A DNA stretch of 64,000 nt, from assembly GCF_030815405.1 (NCBI RefSeq), contig NZ_JAUSWX010000001.1, positions 186,001-250,000 of the forward strand, written 5' to 3'. This document shows positions 1-8,402 of the stretch, piece after piece. Both the position numbers and the translations under genes were made by a program. The notes beneath the pieces were generated by a model. The model had not been told where the DNA came from. It did no database searches and saw only the letters and a program-made list of their open reading frames with translations. Each line of letters opens with the position of its first letter. Position 1 is the stretch's first letter. Source of the stretch: Agromyces albus. Its GTDB lineage: Bacteria; Actinomycetota; Actinomycetes; Actinomycetales; Microbacteriaceae.

Positions 1-2
1 AG

Positions 3-404
3 GAGACGGCGTTCACGCTCGTCACCGGGCTTGCCGGCCGGCTCTACCTGTCGGGATTCCTCGACACGCTGCGCGGCTCGCAGTTCGACCTCGTGCGCGA
101 CGCGATTCGCGTGTACAAGGAGTTGCGCGACGCGCTCGGAGACCTCGAGCCGTTCTGGCCGCTGGGCCTGCCCGGGTGGGACGACGCCGCGATCTGCTTC
201 GGTCTTCGCGGCCCCGACGCGAGCTACCTCATCGTGTGGGACCGCAGCGACGCCGCCGCCGCGATCACCGTGCCGGGAGTCGCGGGCCCGGTTCGCGAGG
301 TCTTCCCGCGCAGCCTCGCCGAGTGGAGCACCGCCCCCGAGGGCGACGGCCTCCGATTCGAGACGGTGCCCGGATTGACCGCTCGCGTGTTCGAAATCGG
401 CTGA
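3..404 (+). CDS. Alpha-galactosidase (GH36-like), C-terminal fragment
   Basis: The open frame runs in from the left edge, so only the last 133 residues are present and the start is outside the window. The fragment contains the segment WPLGLPGW around residues 52-59, followed by a beta-rich tail (YLIVWDRSD and so on). That resembles the C-terminal antiparallel beta-domain of GH36 alpha-galactosidases, where the Trp/Pro/Gly stretch and the aliphatic strands are typical. The enzyme would release terminal alpha-galactosyl units from oligosaccharides. It ends five bases before the next gene, a GH43 glycosidase, so the two probably form the end of a plant-polysaccharide operon. The catalytic Asp residues lie upstream of the window and cannot be checked; another clan GH-D glycosidase remains possible. 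Confidence 0.72.
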   Translation, partial: ETAFTLVTGLAGRLYLSGFLDTLRGSQFDLVRDAIRVYKELRDALGDLEPFWPLGLPGWDDAAICFGLRGPDASYLIVWDRSDAAAAITVPGVAGPVREVFPRSLAEWSTAPEGDGLRFETVPGLTARVFEIG

Positions 405-409
405 GGAGC

Positions 410-1996
410 ATGATGTCAGACGTGCCCGTCGCCAGGAACCCGATCCTCCGCGGGTTCAATCCCGACCCCTCGATCGTGCGGGTCGGCGACGAGTACTTCG
501 TCGCCACGAGCACCTTCGAGTGGTTCCCGGGCGTTCGCCTCCATCGGTCCCGCGACCTCGCGAACTGGGAGGTCGTCGGGCACGCTCTCGACGAGTCGAA
601 CGGCTTCGATCTCCGCGGGGTCCCCGACTCGGGCGGCGTGTGGGCCCCGAGCCTCACCGACGTCGACGGCGAGTTCTGGCTCGCGTACTCCGTCATCCGC
701 ACGATGGACGGCGACAACAAAGATCTCGACAACTACCTCGTGACGGCTCCGGATGTCTCGGGGCCGTGGAGCGAGCCGATCCATCTCGGTTCCCGGGGCT
801 TCGATTTCTCGTTCTTCCACGACACCGACGGCACGCACTGGATCGTCGGGGTGGCGTGGGACCAGCGCCCCGAGCACCCGAGCTTCAGCGGCATCGTGCT
901 CGAGCAGTACTTCCACGACCGGCAGCGCGTGTCTGGCGAGGCGGTGCAGATCTACAGCCAGCCGTCGCTCGTCGAGGGGCCGAACCTCTATCACTTCGAC
1001 GACGGCTACCACCTGCTGCTCGCCGAGGGCGGCACGGGCTGGAACCACGGCATCACGGTCGCGCGTTCGCACTCGCTCACGGGTCCGTACGTGCGCGATG
1101 CGGCGACCGCAGTGCTGACGAGTCGCGACGACCCCGGCACGCCACTGCAGAAGGCCGGCCATGGTGAGCTCGTGGCCCTTCCCGGCGGCGAATGGGCGCT
1201 CGTCCACCTCGCGAGCCGGCCCGCGCTCCGGCTCGGCGAGCGCTACTCCACGCTCGGCCGCGAGACGTGCATCCAGCGAGTCGTCTTCGATGACGAGGGG
1301 TGGCTCCGGCTCGAGGGCGGCGGGCACCACGGCCGCGTCGAGGTCCCGTTCCCCGAACTCGAGCCGGCGCCCGTGGCGAAACCGCCGCCGCGCGACGACT
1401 TCGACGGCGATGCGCTCGACCTCCGCCGATGGTCGACCCTGCGCTGGGCCGCGGATCCCGCCGTCTTCGATCTCGCCGGCAGGCCCGGATGGTTGCGGCT
1501 TCGCGGCGGGCACTCGGCGGGGAGCGTCTTCGAGCAGTCGATGATCGCGCAGCGCGTCGAGGAGCTCGATGCGACCATCGAGACCCTCGTCGATGCCGAG
1601 CCGACGTCCGTGCGCCAGGCGGCGGGCCTCCTCGCGTGGTACGACCGCTCGGCGTGGATCTGGCTCCAGCTCACGTGGGATGCCGAGAACGGACGGCACC
1701 TTCGGGTCGTCACCCGCGATCGGAGGACGACGAGATCCGAGCCCTACGCCGCGAGCCCCGGTCCGGTCGGCCTCCGGATATCGATCGTCGGCAGCGACCT
1801 CCGCTGCTCGGCGACCGGCGCCGATGGCGCGTGGCGTGACCTTCCCGGCGAGTATCCCGCGTACGCACTCTCCGACGACCACGGCGGCGGGCTGCGCTTC
1901 ACCGGGATGTTCGCGGGCGTGCGCGCTGACGACCTCGATCGACAGGGCTGGTTCGCCGACTTCGACTACGTCGACGCCGACTTCCGAGGTGCGTGA
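410..1996 (+). CDS. xynB: Glycoside hydrolase family 43 beta-xylosidase / arabinofuranosidase
   Basis: A 528-residue GH43 protein, the usual length for the beta-xylosidase subgroup. The N-terminal five-bladed propeller begins with NPDPS, whose Asp (residue 19) is the expected general base. A second acidic site lies near residue 142 in FSFFHDTDG, and the expected acid Glu (residue 189) is in LVEGPNLY. From about residue 330 a DDF-starting segment begins the C-terminal beta-sandwich that caps the active site in this subgroup. No signal peptide is visible, so the enzyme should act in the cytoplasm on imported xylo- or arabino-oligosaccharides. GAGGAG at 404-409 precedes two adjacent ATGs; the second (413) has better spacing, but I give the first. 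It directly follows the alpha-galactosidase fragment, which suggests co-transcription. Confidence 0.9.
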   Translation: MMSDVPVARNPILRGFNPDPSIVRVGDEYFVATSTFEWFPGVRLHRSRDLANWEVVGHALDESNGFDLRGVPDSGGVWAPSLTDVDGEFWLAYSVIRTMDGDNKDLDNYLVTAPDVSGPWSEPIHLGSRGFDFSFFHDTDGTHWIVGVAWDQRPEHPSFSGIVLEQYFHDRQRVSGEAVQIYSQPSLVEGPNLYHFDDGYHLLLAEGGTGWNHGITVARSHSLTGPYVRDAATAVLTSRDDPGTPLQKAGHGELVALPGGEWALVHLASRPALRLGERYSTLGRETCIQRVVFDDEGWLRLEGGGHHGRVEVPFPELEPAPVAKPPPRDDFDGDALDLRRWSTLRWAADPAVFDLAGRPGWLRLRGGHSAGSVFEQSMIAQRVEELDATIETLVDAEPTSVRQAAGLLAWYDRSAWIWLQLTWDAENGRHLRVVTRDRRTTRSEPYAASPGPVGLRISIVGSDLRCSATGADGAWRDLPGEYPAYALSDDHGGGLRFTGMFAGVRADDLDRQGWFADFDYVDADFRGA

Positions 1997-2071
1997 ATGG
2001 CGCTCGGCTGCCCCCTCCGCCTATCCTCGACCGGGGGTGGTACGACGGATTCGAGCTGAGAAGAGGTGAGC

Positions 2072-2626
2072 GTGCCGGAGATCGGCGAGGAATCGAGCAC
2101 CGGATCCATGCGCCCGCGAGGCCGCCATGCCGCGCCATCAGCCAGTCCGACCACCGCCGTGCACCCGCTCCGTGCTCGCGCCGCCGCGCTGATCGGCGCC
2201 GTGATCAAGTGGAGTTCCCCGCGAGCTTCCGCGATCGCCGCGTGGGTCATGCGGCATCCTCGGAGCTCCTTCGCCGGCGTCGTCGGGGTCACCGTGGTCG
2301 CGGCCCTCGGCGGCACCTTGGCCCTGCTGCAGTCGACGAGCCCCGTGCCGCCCGACGACAGCGCCTCTTCCCTCGTCTCCCTCGTCGATCAGCCGCGGCC
2401 GACATCGACCCAGGCTCCCACTCCCGCCCCCTTCGGACCGATCCTCCCCGCGCCGAAGCCGCCGTCGTCGTCACCGACTCCGACGCCCACTCCCGAGTCC
2501 GGCGAGGAGCTCCCGGTGGCGGGCGACGGCACCGCGGTGGAGCCGACGCCATCGCCCACCGATGAAGTGCATCCCTCCGACAAGGCGCCCGGCGCGAGCA
2601 AAAAGCCCGACAAGGGGAAGGACTGA
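2072..2626 (+). CDS. Hypothetical single-pass membrane protein with Pro/Ser/Thr-rich tail
   Basis: I do not recognise this 184-residue protein. It has a basic N-terminal segment with several Arg residues, one hydrophobic helix at about residues 66-86, then a tail of nearly 100 residues dominated by Pro, Ser, Thr and acidic residues, ending in a Lys-rich cluster. That layout fits a type II membrane protein with a flexible extracytoplasmic stretch. The GTG at 2072 is preferred because AAGAGG at 2061-2066 sits five bases upstream; an in-frame GTG at 2066 would leave no room for a ribosome-binding site. It lies between a glycosidase and an RNA helicase with no obvious link to either. Confidence 0.6.
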   Translation: MPEIGEESSTGSMRPRGRHAAPSASPTTAVHPLRARAAALIGAVIKWSSPRASAIAAWVMRHPRSSFAGVVGVTVVAALGGTLALLQSTSPVPPDDSASSLVSLVDQPRPTSTQAPTPAPFGPILPAPKPPSSSPTPTPTPESGEELPVAGDGTAVEPTPSPTDEVHPSDKAPGASKKPDKGKD

Positions 2627-2660
2627 CGCCACACCCGTGGGAGTCCGCCGCGCGACGGAC

Positions 2661-2675
2661 TACCGTGGGAGGATG
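2661..2675 (+). promoter_or_regulatory. Putative leaderless promoter of the DEAD-box helicase
   Basis: TACCGT (2661-2666) fits the actinobacterial -10 consensus TANNNT and is followed by six bases and the ATG. A transcript starting at or next to the A of the ATG would lack a leader. No convincing -35 hexamer is visible. Confidence 0.45.
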
Positions 2676-4487
2676 TCATCCCTCGATTCCACGGCGCAGA
2701 GCGAGGCGGCCGACGAGGCCCCCGTCACGCCGACATTCTCAGACCTCGGACTCTCGGAACCGGTGCTGAAGGCCCTGAAAGACATCGGCTACGAGACGCC
2801 GTCGGCCATTCAGGCCGCGACCATCCCCGCGTTGCTCGCGGGTCGCGATGTCGTCGGGCTCGCCCAGACCGGCACGGGCAAGACCGCGGCGTTCGCGCTG
2901 CCCATCCTCTCTCGCCTCGACGTCTCGCAGAAGACCCCGCAGGCGCTCGTGCTCGCGCCCACGCGTGAGCTGGCGCTCCAGGTCTGCGAGGCGTTCGAGA
3001 AGTACGCGGCGCACGTGCGCGGCGTTCACGTGCTGCCGGTGTACGGCGGGCAGGGCTACGGGGTGCAGCTCTCGGCGCTCCGCCGTGGCGTGCACGTCAT
3101 CGTCGGCACGCCGGGCCGCATCATGGACCACCTCGACAAGGGCACGCTCGACCTCACCGAGCTCAAGTACCTCGTGCTCGACGAGGCCGACGAGATGCTC
3201 AAGATGGGCTTCGCCGAAGACGTCGAGACGATCCTCGCCGACACTCCCGACGACAAGCAGGTCGCGCTCTTCTCGGCGACCATGCCCGCGCCGATCCGCC
3301 GGATCTCGAAGCAGTACCTGCACGACCCCGAAGAGATCACGGTCAAGAACAAGACGACCACGTCGGTCAACACGACGCAGCGCTACCTGATCGTGTCGTT
3401 CCAGCAGAAGATCGACGCCCTCACGCGCATCCTCGAGGTCGAGAACTTCGAGGGCATGATCGTCTTCGTGCGCACGAAGAACGTCACTGAAGAGCTCGCC
3501 GAGAAGCTCCGCGCCCGTGGATACTCCGCGGCCGCGATCAACGGCGACGTCGCACAGGTGCAGCGCGAGCGCACGGTCAACCAGTTGAAGGCCGGCAAGC
3601 TCGACATCCTGGTGGCCACGGATGTCGCGGCGCGCGGCCTCGACGTCGAGCGCATCAGCCACGTGGTCAACTTCGACATCCCCACCGACACGGAGTCCTA
3701 CGTGCACCGCATCGGACGCACGGGCCGTGCCGGGCGCAGCGGCGACGCGATCAGCTTCGTCACCCCGCGCGAGCGCTACCTGCTCGGCCAGATCGAGAAG
3801 GCCACCCGCCAGCCCCTCACGCAGATGCAGCTGCCGAGCGTCGACGATGTCAACGTCACGCGCCTGGCTCGCTTCGACGACCAGATCACTGCGGCCCTCG
3901 GCCAGGGCGAGCGCATCGAGCGGTTCCGCGACATCATCGGGCACTACGTCAAGGAGCACGACGTGCCCGAGGTCGACGTGGCCGCAGCGCTCGCCGTCGT
4001 CTCCCAGGGCGAGACGCCCCTGCTGCTCTCGCCCGAGGCCGACCGCCAGGCGCGCCAGGAGCGTGATCGCACCGAGCGTGCCGACCGCGCTGACCGCCCG
4101 GCACGCGGCGACCGGCCCGAGCGAGGCGACCGCGGCGACCGGCGCGGAGCGAGCGACCGGCCCGAGCGCCCCGAGCGACGCGCACGCCCGGGCGACACGC
4201 CGATGTCCACCTACCGCATCGCGGTCGGCAAGCGCCACAAGGTCGAGCCCCGCCAGATCGTGGGCGCGCTTGCGAACGAGGGTGGGCTCAGCCGCGGCGA
4301 TTTCGGCGCGATCCAGATCCGGCCCGACTTCTCGCTCGTCGAGCTGCCGGCCGATCTCGGCCCCGAGGTCTTCGAGAAGCTCGAGAGCACGCGCATCTCG
4401 GGCAGGCTTATCGAGCTGCGGCCCGACCGCGGCGGGCCCGCCAGGCGTTCAGACGACGAGAAGTCCTATCGGAAGCCCCGGCACTAG
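2673..4487 (+). CDS. DEAD/DEAH-box ATP-dependent RNA helicase with DbpA-type RNA-binding domain
   Basis: A 604-residue cold-shock/ribosome-assembly type helicase. Visible motifs in order are the Q motif (TPSAIQ, about residue 44), Walker A AQTGTGKT (about 63-70), PTRELA, DEAD in VLDEADEM (about 168), SAT (about 201), and HRIGRTGRAGR (about 345-355). Residues 450-505 are an Arg/Asp/Glu/Gly-rich linker with repeated GDR and ERADR units. The final 90 residues contain a DbpA-like RNA-binding fold (YRIAVGKRHKVEP). The combination resembles DeaD/CsdA proteins that remodel rRNA and mRNA duplexes. A TACCGT hexamer at 2661-2666 ends six bases before the ATG and the purine run GGGAGG directly abuts the start, which suggests leaderless initiation. 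Confidence 0.93.
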   Translation: MSSLDSTAQSEAADEAPVTPTFSDLGLSEPVLKALKDIGYETPSAIQAATIPALLAGRDVVGLAQTGTGKTAAFALPILSRLDVSQKTPQALVLAPTRELALQVCEAFEKYAAHVRGVHVLPVYGGQGYGVQLSALRRGVHVIVGTPGRIMDHLDKGTLDLTELKYLVLDEADEMLKMGFAEDVETILADTPDDKQVALFSATMPAPIRRISKQYLHDPEEITVKNKTTTSVNTTQRYLIVSFQQKIDALTRILEVENFEGMIVFVRTKNVTEELAEKLRARGYSAAAINGDVAQVQRERTVNQLKAGKLDILVATDVAARGLDVERISHVVNFDIPTDTESYVHRIGRTGRAGRSGDAISFVTPRERYLLGQIEKATRQPLTQMQLPSVDDVNVTRLARFDDQITAALGQGERIERFRDIIGHYVKEHDVPEVDVAAALAVVSQGETPLLLSPEADRQARQERDRTERADRADRPARGDRPERGDRGDRRGASDRPERPERRARPGDTPMSTYRIAVGKRHKVEPRQIVGALANEGGLSRGDFGAIQIRPDFSLVELPADLGPEVFEKLESTRISGRLIELRPDRGGPARRSDDEKSYRKPRH

Positions 4488-4493
4488 GGCAGG

Positions 4494-4515
4494 GCCGGGC
4501 GATCGATGGCCCGGC
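4494..4515. terminator. Possible bidirectional hairpin between convergent genes
   Basis: GCCGGGC and GCCCGGC form a 7-bp stem around an 8-base loop just after the helicase stop codon and 44 bases before the convergent hydrolase stop. There is no U tract, as is common for high-GC actinobacteria. The stem is short, so support is moderate. Confidence 0.35.
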
Positions 4516-4558
4516 GACCGTCGAGTCGGCGGCCGCGTCGCCCGGGCGACCCGCCGCG

Positions 4559-5626
4559 TCAGCCCGTGACGCGGCCCAGGAACTCGATCGTGGCGGTGAG
4601 CGCCTCCTGCGCCTCCCCGGAGTCAAGATGGAACTGGTACTCGTGCGGCAGTGCGGGCTCGTGGCTCGCGGGCCAGAACAGCGCCGTGACGTCCACCCCC
4701 TGCTGCTCGAGGGCGCTGCGCATCGGTACCGACTGGAGCCAGGTGAGCGCGTCACCGTTGCCGCCCGAGATGAAGGTCGTCGGGAAGTCCTCGGTCACGA
4801 AGTCCACCGTCGACATCAGTGCGCCTGACGGGCTCTGCGACCAGTCCTGCGTGCCCGTGTAGCCCCAGAGTGCGATCTTGAACCCCCACGCGCCGATGCC
4901 GGTGAGCTCCGACATCGCGTCGAGGTCGTAGACGCCGCAATTCAGGATGGTGCCCACCAGCTGGTCGGCATCGAGCGCGGGGTCGATGCCGACGAGGTCG
5001 GCGTAGTCGGGATTCGTCGACATCGCCGCGACCTGGCTCGCGAGCTGGGCGCCTGCGGAGTCGCCGGCGATCACGATGCGATCGGCGTCGATGCGATAGT
5101 CGGCCGCGTTCGCGTCGAGGAAGGCGAGGGCGTCGTTCAGCTGGTGCACGGCCGTGGGATAGGTCGCCTCGGGGCCGACCGTGTAGTTGAGACCGACGGT
5201 CGTGTATCCCTCGGCTGCGAGGATGCGCAGGTAGGGGTCGACATTCGTCGAGTTGCCCGAGATCCAGGCGCCGCCGTGGATCCAGATGACGGTCGGCAGG
5301 GGCTCGTCGCCGTCGGCCGGGGAGTACACGTCGAACGTGATGCCCGCGTCGTCGGCGTCGTCTCCGAACGGCACGGCGAGCTGCTCGGTGAGTGCCGTGT
5401 CGGGCACGTGCTTCTGCATCTCGGCGGCGGTCGCACGCCCGCCCTGCTCGAAGACGGCGCGGATCAGGAGCGCCGACGGCCACGACGTGAGCGTGAGGAT
5501 CCACGTGACGATGAAGCTGATGACGGCGATGCTCGCGATCGTGCCGACGAAGCGGCGCTGTCCCCGCTTGAGCCAGATCTCGTTGCCCCACGAGGGCAGC
5601 CCCGTGCGTGTTCTCCGTGACGACAA
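4559..5626 (-). CDS. Membrane-anchored alpha/beta hydrolase (HSL/esterase family IV type)
   Basis: About 355 residues if translation starts at the TTG at 5626, which follows a strong AGGGGAG sequence. An N-terminal hydrophobic helix (about residues 20-42) suggests a membrane anchor or signal anchor. The oxyanion motif HGGA (about residue 118) and nucleophile elbow GDSAG (about residue 185) are those of hormone-sensitive-lipase-like esterases, and the late PHEYQF segment probably carries the catalytic His. The substrate is likely a short-chain or peptidyl/steryl ester and cannot be read from sequence. A longer frame continues to 5761, but that extension is full of Cys/Arg and overlaps two palindromes, so I treat it as non-coding. 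It converges on the helicase. Confidence 0.82.
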   Translation of the reverse strand: MSSRRTRTGLPSWGNEIWLKRGQRRFVGTIASIAVISFIVTWILTLTSWPSALLIRAVFEQGGRATAAEMQKHVPDTALTEQLAVPFGDDADDAGITFDVYSPADGDEPLPTVIWIHGGAWISGNSTNVDPYLRILAAEGYTTVGLNYTVGPEATYPTAVHQLNDALAFLDANAADYRIDADRIVIAGDSAGAQLASQVAAMSTNPDYADLVGIDPALDADQLVGTILNCGVYDLDAMSELTGIGAWGFKIALWGYTGTQDWSQSPSGALMSTVDFVTEDFPTTFISGGNGDALTWLQSVPMRSALEQQGVDVTALFWPASHEPALPHEYQFHLDSGEAQEALTATIEFLGRVTG

Positions 5627-5642
5627 CAGCGTCTCCCCTCGA

Positions 5643-5686
5643 CGTCGTACCGCAACGACGTTCCCCCACGTCGCTCCGCAACGACA
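5643..5686. promoter_or_regulatory. Two tandem operator-like dyads upstream of the hydrolase
   Basis: CGTCGTACCGCAACGACG (5643-5660) is an inverted repeat with 6-bp arms CGTCGT/ACGACG. CGTCGCTCCGCAACGACA (5669-5686) repeats it 26 bases away with few changes. Both lie 17-60 bases upstream of the proposed hydrolase start, a normal place for repressor binding. No adjacent gene encodes an obvious dedicated regulator. Confidence 0.45.
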
Positions 5687-5860
5687 TCCTGTCCGAGATT
5701 CGGTCGCCCCGCGCCTCTGACGCACCGGTCGCGGCAAGACGCGTGCAGGCGACACAGGCATTCGGCTTCGTCACACCCCGCGTTCACGTCGCGTTCAGGT
5801 CGAGATGTTCGGCTAGTGTGCAAGCCAGATGCCCAGTGCTGCGCATCGACAACCGAATCG

Positions 5861-6814
5861 ATGGGACGAATCGTGACCACCCGTACGGCCGAGTACCCCC
5901 GGCCGGACCACTTCCTCCTCCACATCAGCGACACCCACCTGCTCGCCGGAGGTGGCCTCCTCTACGATCGCGTCACGAGCGAGCAGCACCTGCAATCGCT
6001 CTTCGACGAGTTCGAGGCATCCGGTGGCCGGCCCGAGGCGATCGTCTTCACGGGCGATCTCGCCGACAAGGGCGAGCCCGACGCCTACGACCGCATTCGC
6101 CGCATCGTCGACCCCGTCGCCGACCGGCTCGGCGCACAGGTCATCTGGGTGATGGGCAACCACGACGAGCGCAGCGCGTTCCGCCGGGGCCTGCTCGCCG
6201 AACGCGGCGGCTCACGCCCCGTCGACCGCGTCGACGACGTCAACGGCTTGCGGGTCATCACCCTCGACTCCACCGTGCCGGGCCATCATCACGGCGAGGT
6301 CACGCCGACGCAGCTCGACTGGCTTGCCGAAGAGCTCAGCATCTCGGCGCCCCACGGCACGATCCTCGCGATGCACCACCCGCCCGTGCCGAGCGTGCTC
6401 GACCTCGCGGCGAGTGTGGAGCTGCGCGACCAGGCGGGGCTCGCCGAGGTCGTCGAGGGCAGCGACATCCGCTCGATCATCGCCGGTCACCTGCATTACT
6501 CCTCGACGGCAACCTTCGCGGGCGTGCCGGTCTCGGTCGCATCGGCGAGCTGCTACACGCAAGACCTCAACGTGCCCGCCGGCGGCACGCGCGGACGCGA
6601 CGGTGCCCGGGCGTTCAACCTCGTGCACGTCTACCCCACGACGGTGCTGCACTCGGTCGTGCCACTCGGCTCGTTCCCGACGCTCGACTGGGTCGACGCC
6701 GACGAGAGCTCGCGCCGAATCCAGGCTTCGGGCGTCAGGATCGCGGATGCCACGACGCCGGCGCACACGCCCGAGCCGCCGTTCACCATGCCGATCCCGG
6801 TGTTCGCCGGCTGA
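5861..6814 (+). CDS. cpdA: Class III cyclic-nucleotide phosphodiesterase (CpdA-like metallophosphoesterase)
   Basis: A 317-residue calcineurin-like phosphoesterase. All metal-binding motifs are in place: HISDTHL near the N terminus, GDLADKG, GNHDER, MHHPP and GHLHYSS. Their spacing is that of the CpdA/Rv0805 class of dinuclear-metal enzymes, which hydrolyse 2',3'- or 3',5'-cyclic nucleotides. The C-terminal 40 residues are less conserved. There is no signal peptide, so it is probably cytoplasmic. ATG 5861 and GTG 5873 are both possible starts; the GTG has GGGACG a few bases upstream. It is transcribed away from the hydrolase across a gap of about 230 bases that holds the tandem dyads. Confidence 0.88.
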   Translation: MGRIVTTRTAEYPRPDHFLLHISDTHLLAGGGLLYDRVTSEQHLQSLFDEFEASGGRPEAIVFTGDLADKGEPDAYDRIRRIVDPVADRLGAQVIWVMGNHDERSAFRRGLLAERGGSRPVDRVDDVNGLRVITLDSTVPGHHHGEVTPTQLDWLAEELSISAPHGTILAMHHPPVPSVLDLAASVELRDQAGLAEVVEGSDIRSIIAGHLHYSSTATFAGVPVSVASASCYTQDLNVPAGGTRGRDGARAFNLVHVYPTTVLHSVVPLGSFPTLDWVDADESSRRIQASGVRIADATTPAHTPEPPFTMPIPVFAG

Positions 6815-6866
6815 GCTGCGCGACGGCTTCCATTGCAGGTCGGGTGGCGGTCGCTGCGCCTTCCGC

Positions 6867-6895
6867 TTGACGGCGTGCATTCCGGGGCGTAGACC
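6867..6895 (+). promoter_or_regulatory. Candidate promoter for the FAD-linked oxidase gene
   Basis: TTGACG (6867-6872) is followed by a 17-base spacer and TAGACC (6890-6895). The -35 match is strong and the -10 match partial. The predicted transcript would have a leader of roughly 85 bases before the ATG at 6989. Confidence 0.4.
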
Positions 6896-6988
6896 GGATT
6901 CGTACGACGCCTGAGTGTCGGACCACTGGACGTGCGACGGTGCTGACGAGCAGGGTGTCGGGTCGGCAACCCCGCAAAGGAGCGCACC

Positions 6989-8377
6989 ATGTCCACCATC
7001 GAACTCGGAGGGCTTCGCGAGAATGTGCGGGGACGCGTCATCGACCGCGAAGACCCCGACTACGACGACGCCCGATCGGTCTTCAACGGGATGATCGACC
7101 GGCGGCCGCTCGCCGTCGTGAAGGTGTCCCAGGTGACCGATGTCATCGCCACCGTCGGCTTCGCAAGGGACAACGGCCTCGACCTCGCCATCCGCGGCGG
7201 GGGTCACAGCGCTCCCGGTTTCGGCACCGTCGATGACGGGATCGTCATCGACTTCGCCGATCGGATCGGCGTGCATGTCGACCCCGAGGATCGAACGGCT
7301 CGTTCCGAGCCGGGGGCGACGTGGGCCGACTTCAACCATGCCACGCATGCATTCGGCCTCGCGACGACCGGCGGAATCATCGGCTCGACCGGCATCGCAG
7401 GTCTCACCCTCGGCGGCGGAATCGGATATCTGGCCCGGAAGTACGGCCTGTCTTGCGACAACCTCATCTCGGCGGATGTCGTGACTGCAGACGGGGGGTT
7501 CCTCACGGCCGATGAGAACCGGAATGCGGACCTGTTCTGGGCGCTGCGCGGTGGCGGCGGGAACTTCGGGGTCGTGACGTCGTTCCGCTACCGACTTCAT
7601 CCCGTCGACATCATCTATGGCGGGGTGATCATCTACTCCGCAGAAGACGGTGAAACGGTCGGAGAGTTTTACCGGGACTTCATCGCGGCAGCGCCGGAGG
7701 AGTTCGGCGCCTTCTATGGCTTCCACCAGGGCCCGCCCGTGCCATTCCTGCCGGAACAGTGGCACGGGACGCCCGTCTGCGTGATCGTGGGGGCATGGAC
7801 GGGACCCCTCGACGAGGGCGAGAAGGCGTGGCGGCCGCTCCTCGATGCTGCACCCGTGCTCGGCTCGTTCCTCGGGCCACTGCCCTATCCGGCTCTCAAC
7901 ACGCTCTTCGATCCGCTCCAGCCGAAGGGGATGCAGGCGTACTGGAAGGCGGACTTCCTCCGCACGCTGAGCGACGACGCACTCCGCGTCGCCGCCGACT
8001 TCGGCAGCCGGATTCCGAGCATGGAGTGCGCGAATCACTTCTACCCGATCGACGGCGCCGTCCAGCGGGTGGCGCCTGACGCGACCGCGTTCTCCTACCG
8101 GAATGTCGGCTTCGCGCCCGCCATCGCCGGCCAGTGGCACGATCCGGCCGACGATGCGGACAACATCCGGTGGGTGCGTGACTACTGGGAGGCTCTGCAT
8201 CCGTACGCGGAGGCCGGCGGATACATCAACTTCATGGATGCCGACGATCAGTCGCGCATCGCCGACAACTACCGCACGAACTACGCGCGCCTGGCCGACG
8301 TGAAGGCAACGTACGACCCGGGAAACCTCTTCCACGTCAACCAGAACATCGTACCGGCGGCATCGGTCGCCGGCTGA
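6989..8377 (+). CDS. FAD-binding oxidoreductase, PCMH/berberine-bridge-enzyme type
   Basis: A 462-residue flavoprotein oxidase. The PCMH-type FAD domain includes RGGGHSAPG (about residues 69-77), whose His is the usual site of 8-alpha-N1-histidyl FAD attachment. It continues with GGGIGYLARKYGLSCDN and the RGGGGNFGVVTSF segment. The last 45 residues carry the BBE signature region ending in YDPGNLFHVNQNI. The Cys that makes a second flavin bond in bicovalent members is normally before the GGG loop; here that position is not Cys, so single attachment is expected. Substrates in the family are sugars, oligosaccharides or aromatic alkaloid-like compounds, and I cannot choose among them. AAAGGAG is well placed upstream. 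Confidence 0.88.
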   Translation: MSTIELGGLRENVRGRVIDREDPDYDDARSVFNGMIDRRPLAVVKVSQVTDVIATVGFARDNGLDLAIRGGGHSAPGFGTVDDGIVIDFADRIGVHVDPEDRTARSEPGATWADFNHATHAFGLATTGGIIGSTGIAGLTLGGGIGYLARKYGLSCDNLISADVVTADGGFLTADENRNADLFWALRGGGGNFGVVTSFRYRLHPVDIIYGGVIIYSAEDGETVGEFYRDFIAAAPEEFGAFYGFHQGPPVPFLPEQWHGTPVCVIVGAWTGPLDEGEKAWRPLLDAAPVLGSFLGPLPYPALNTLFDPLQPKGMQAYWKADFLRTLSDDALRVAADFGSRIPSMECANHFYPIDGAVQRVAPDATAFSYRNVGFAPAIAGQWHDPADDADNIRWVRDYWEALHPYAEAGGYINFMDADDQSRIADNYRTNYARLADVKATYDPGNLFHVNQNIVPAASVAG

Positions 8378-8402
8378 TCCGTGCCGGGCGCCGCCCTTCG
8401 GC

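Noticed and set aside
5627..5761. N-terminal extension of the alpha/beta hydrolase to 5761
   Set aside because: It would cover two operator-like dyads and encodes a Cys/Arg-rich segment before the membrane anchor. A ribosome-binding site supports the internal TTG.
7380..7480. A second covalent FAD bond in the berberine-bridge-like oxidase, suggested by a Cys in GLSCDN
   Set aside because: In bicovalent members the Cys lies before the GGG loop. At that position this protein has Gly/Ile, and the observed Cys is in the following conserved segment.
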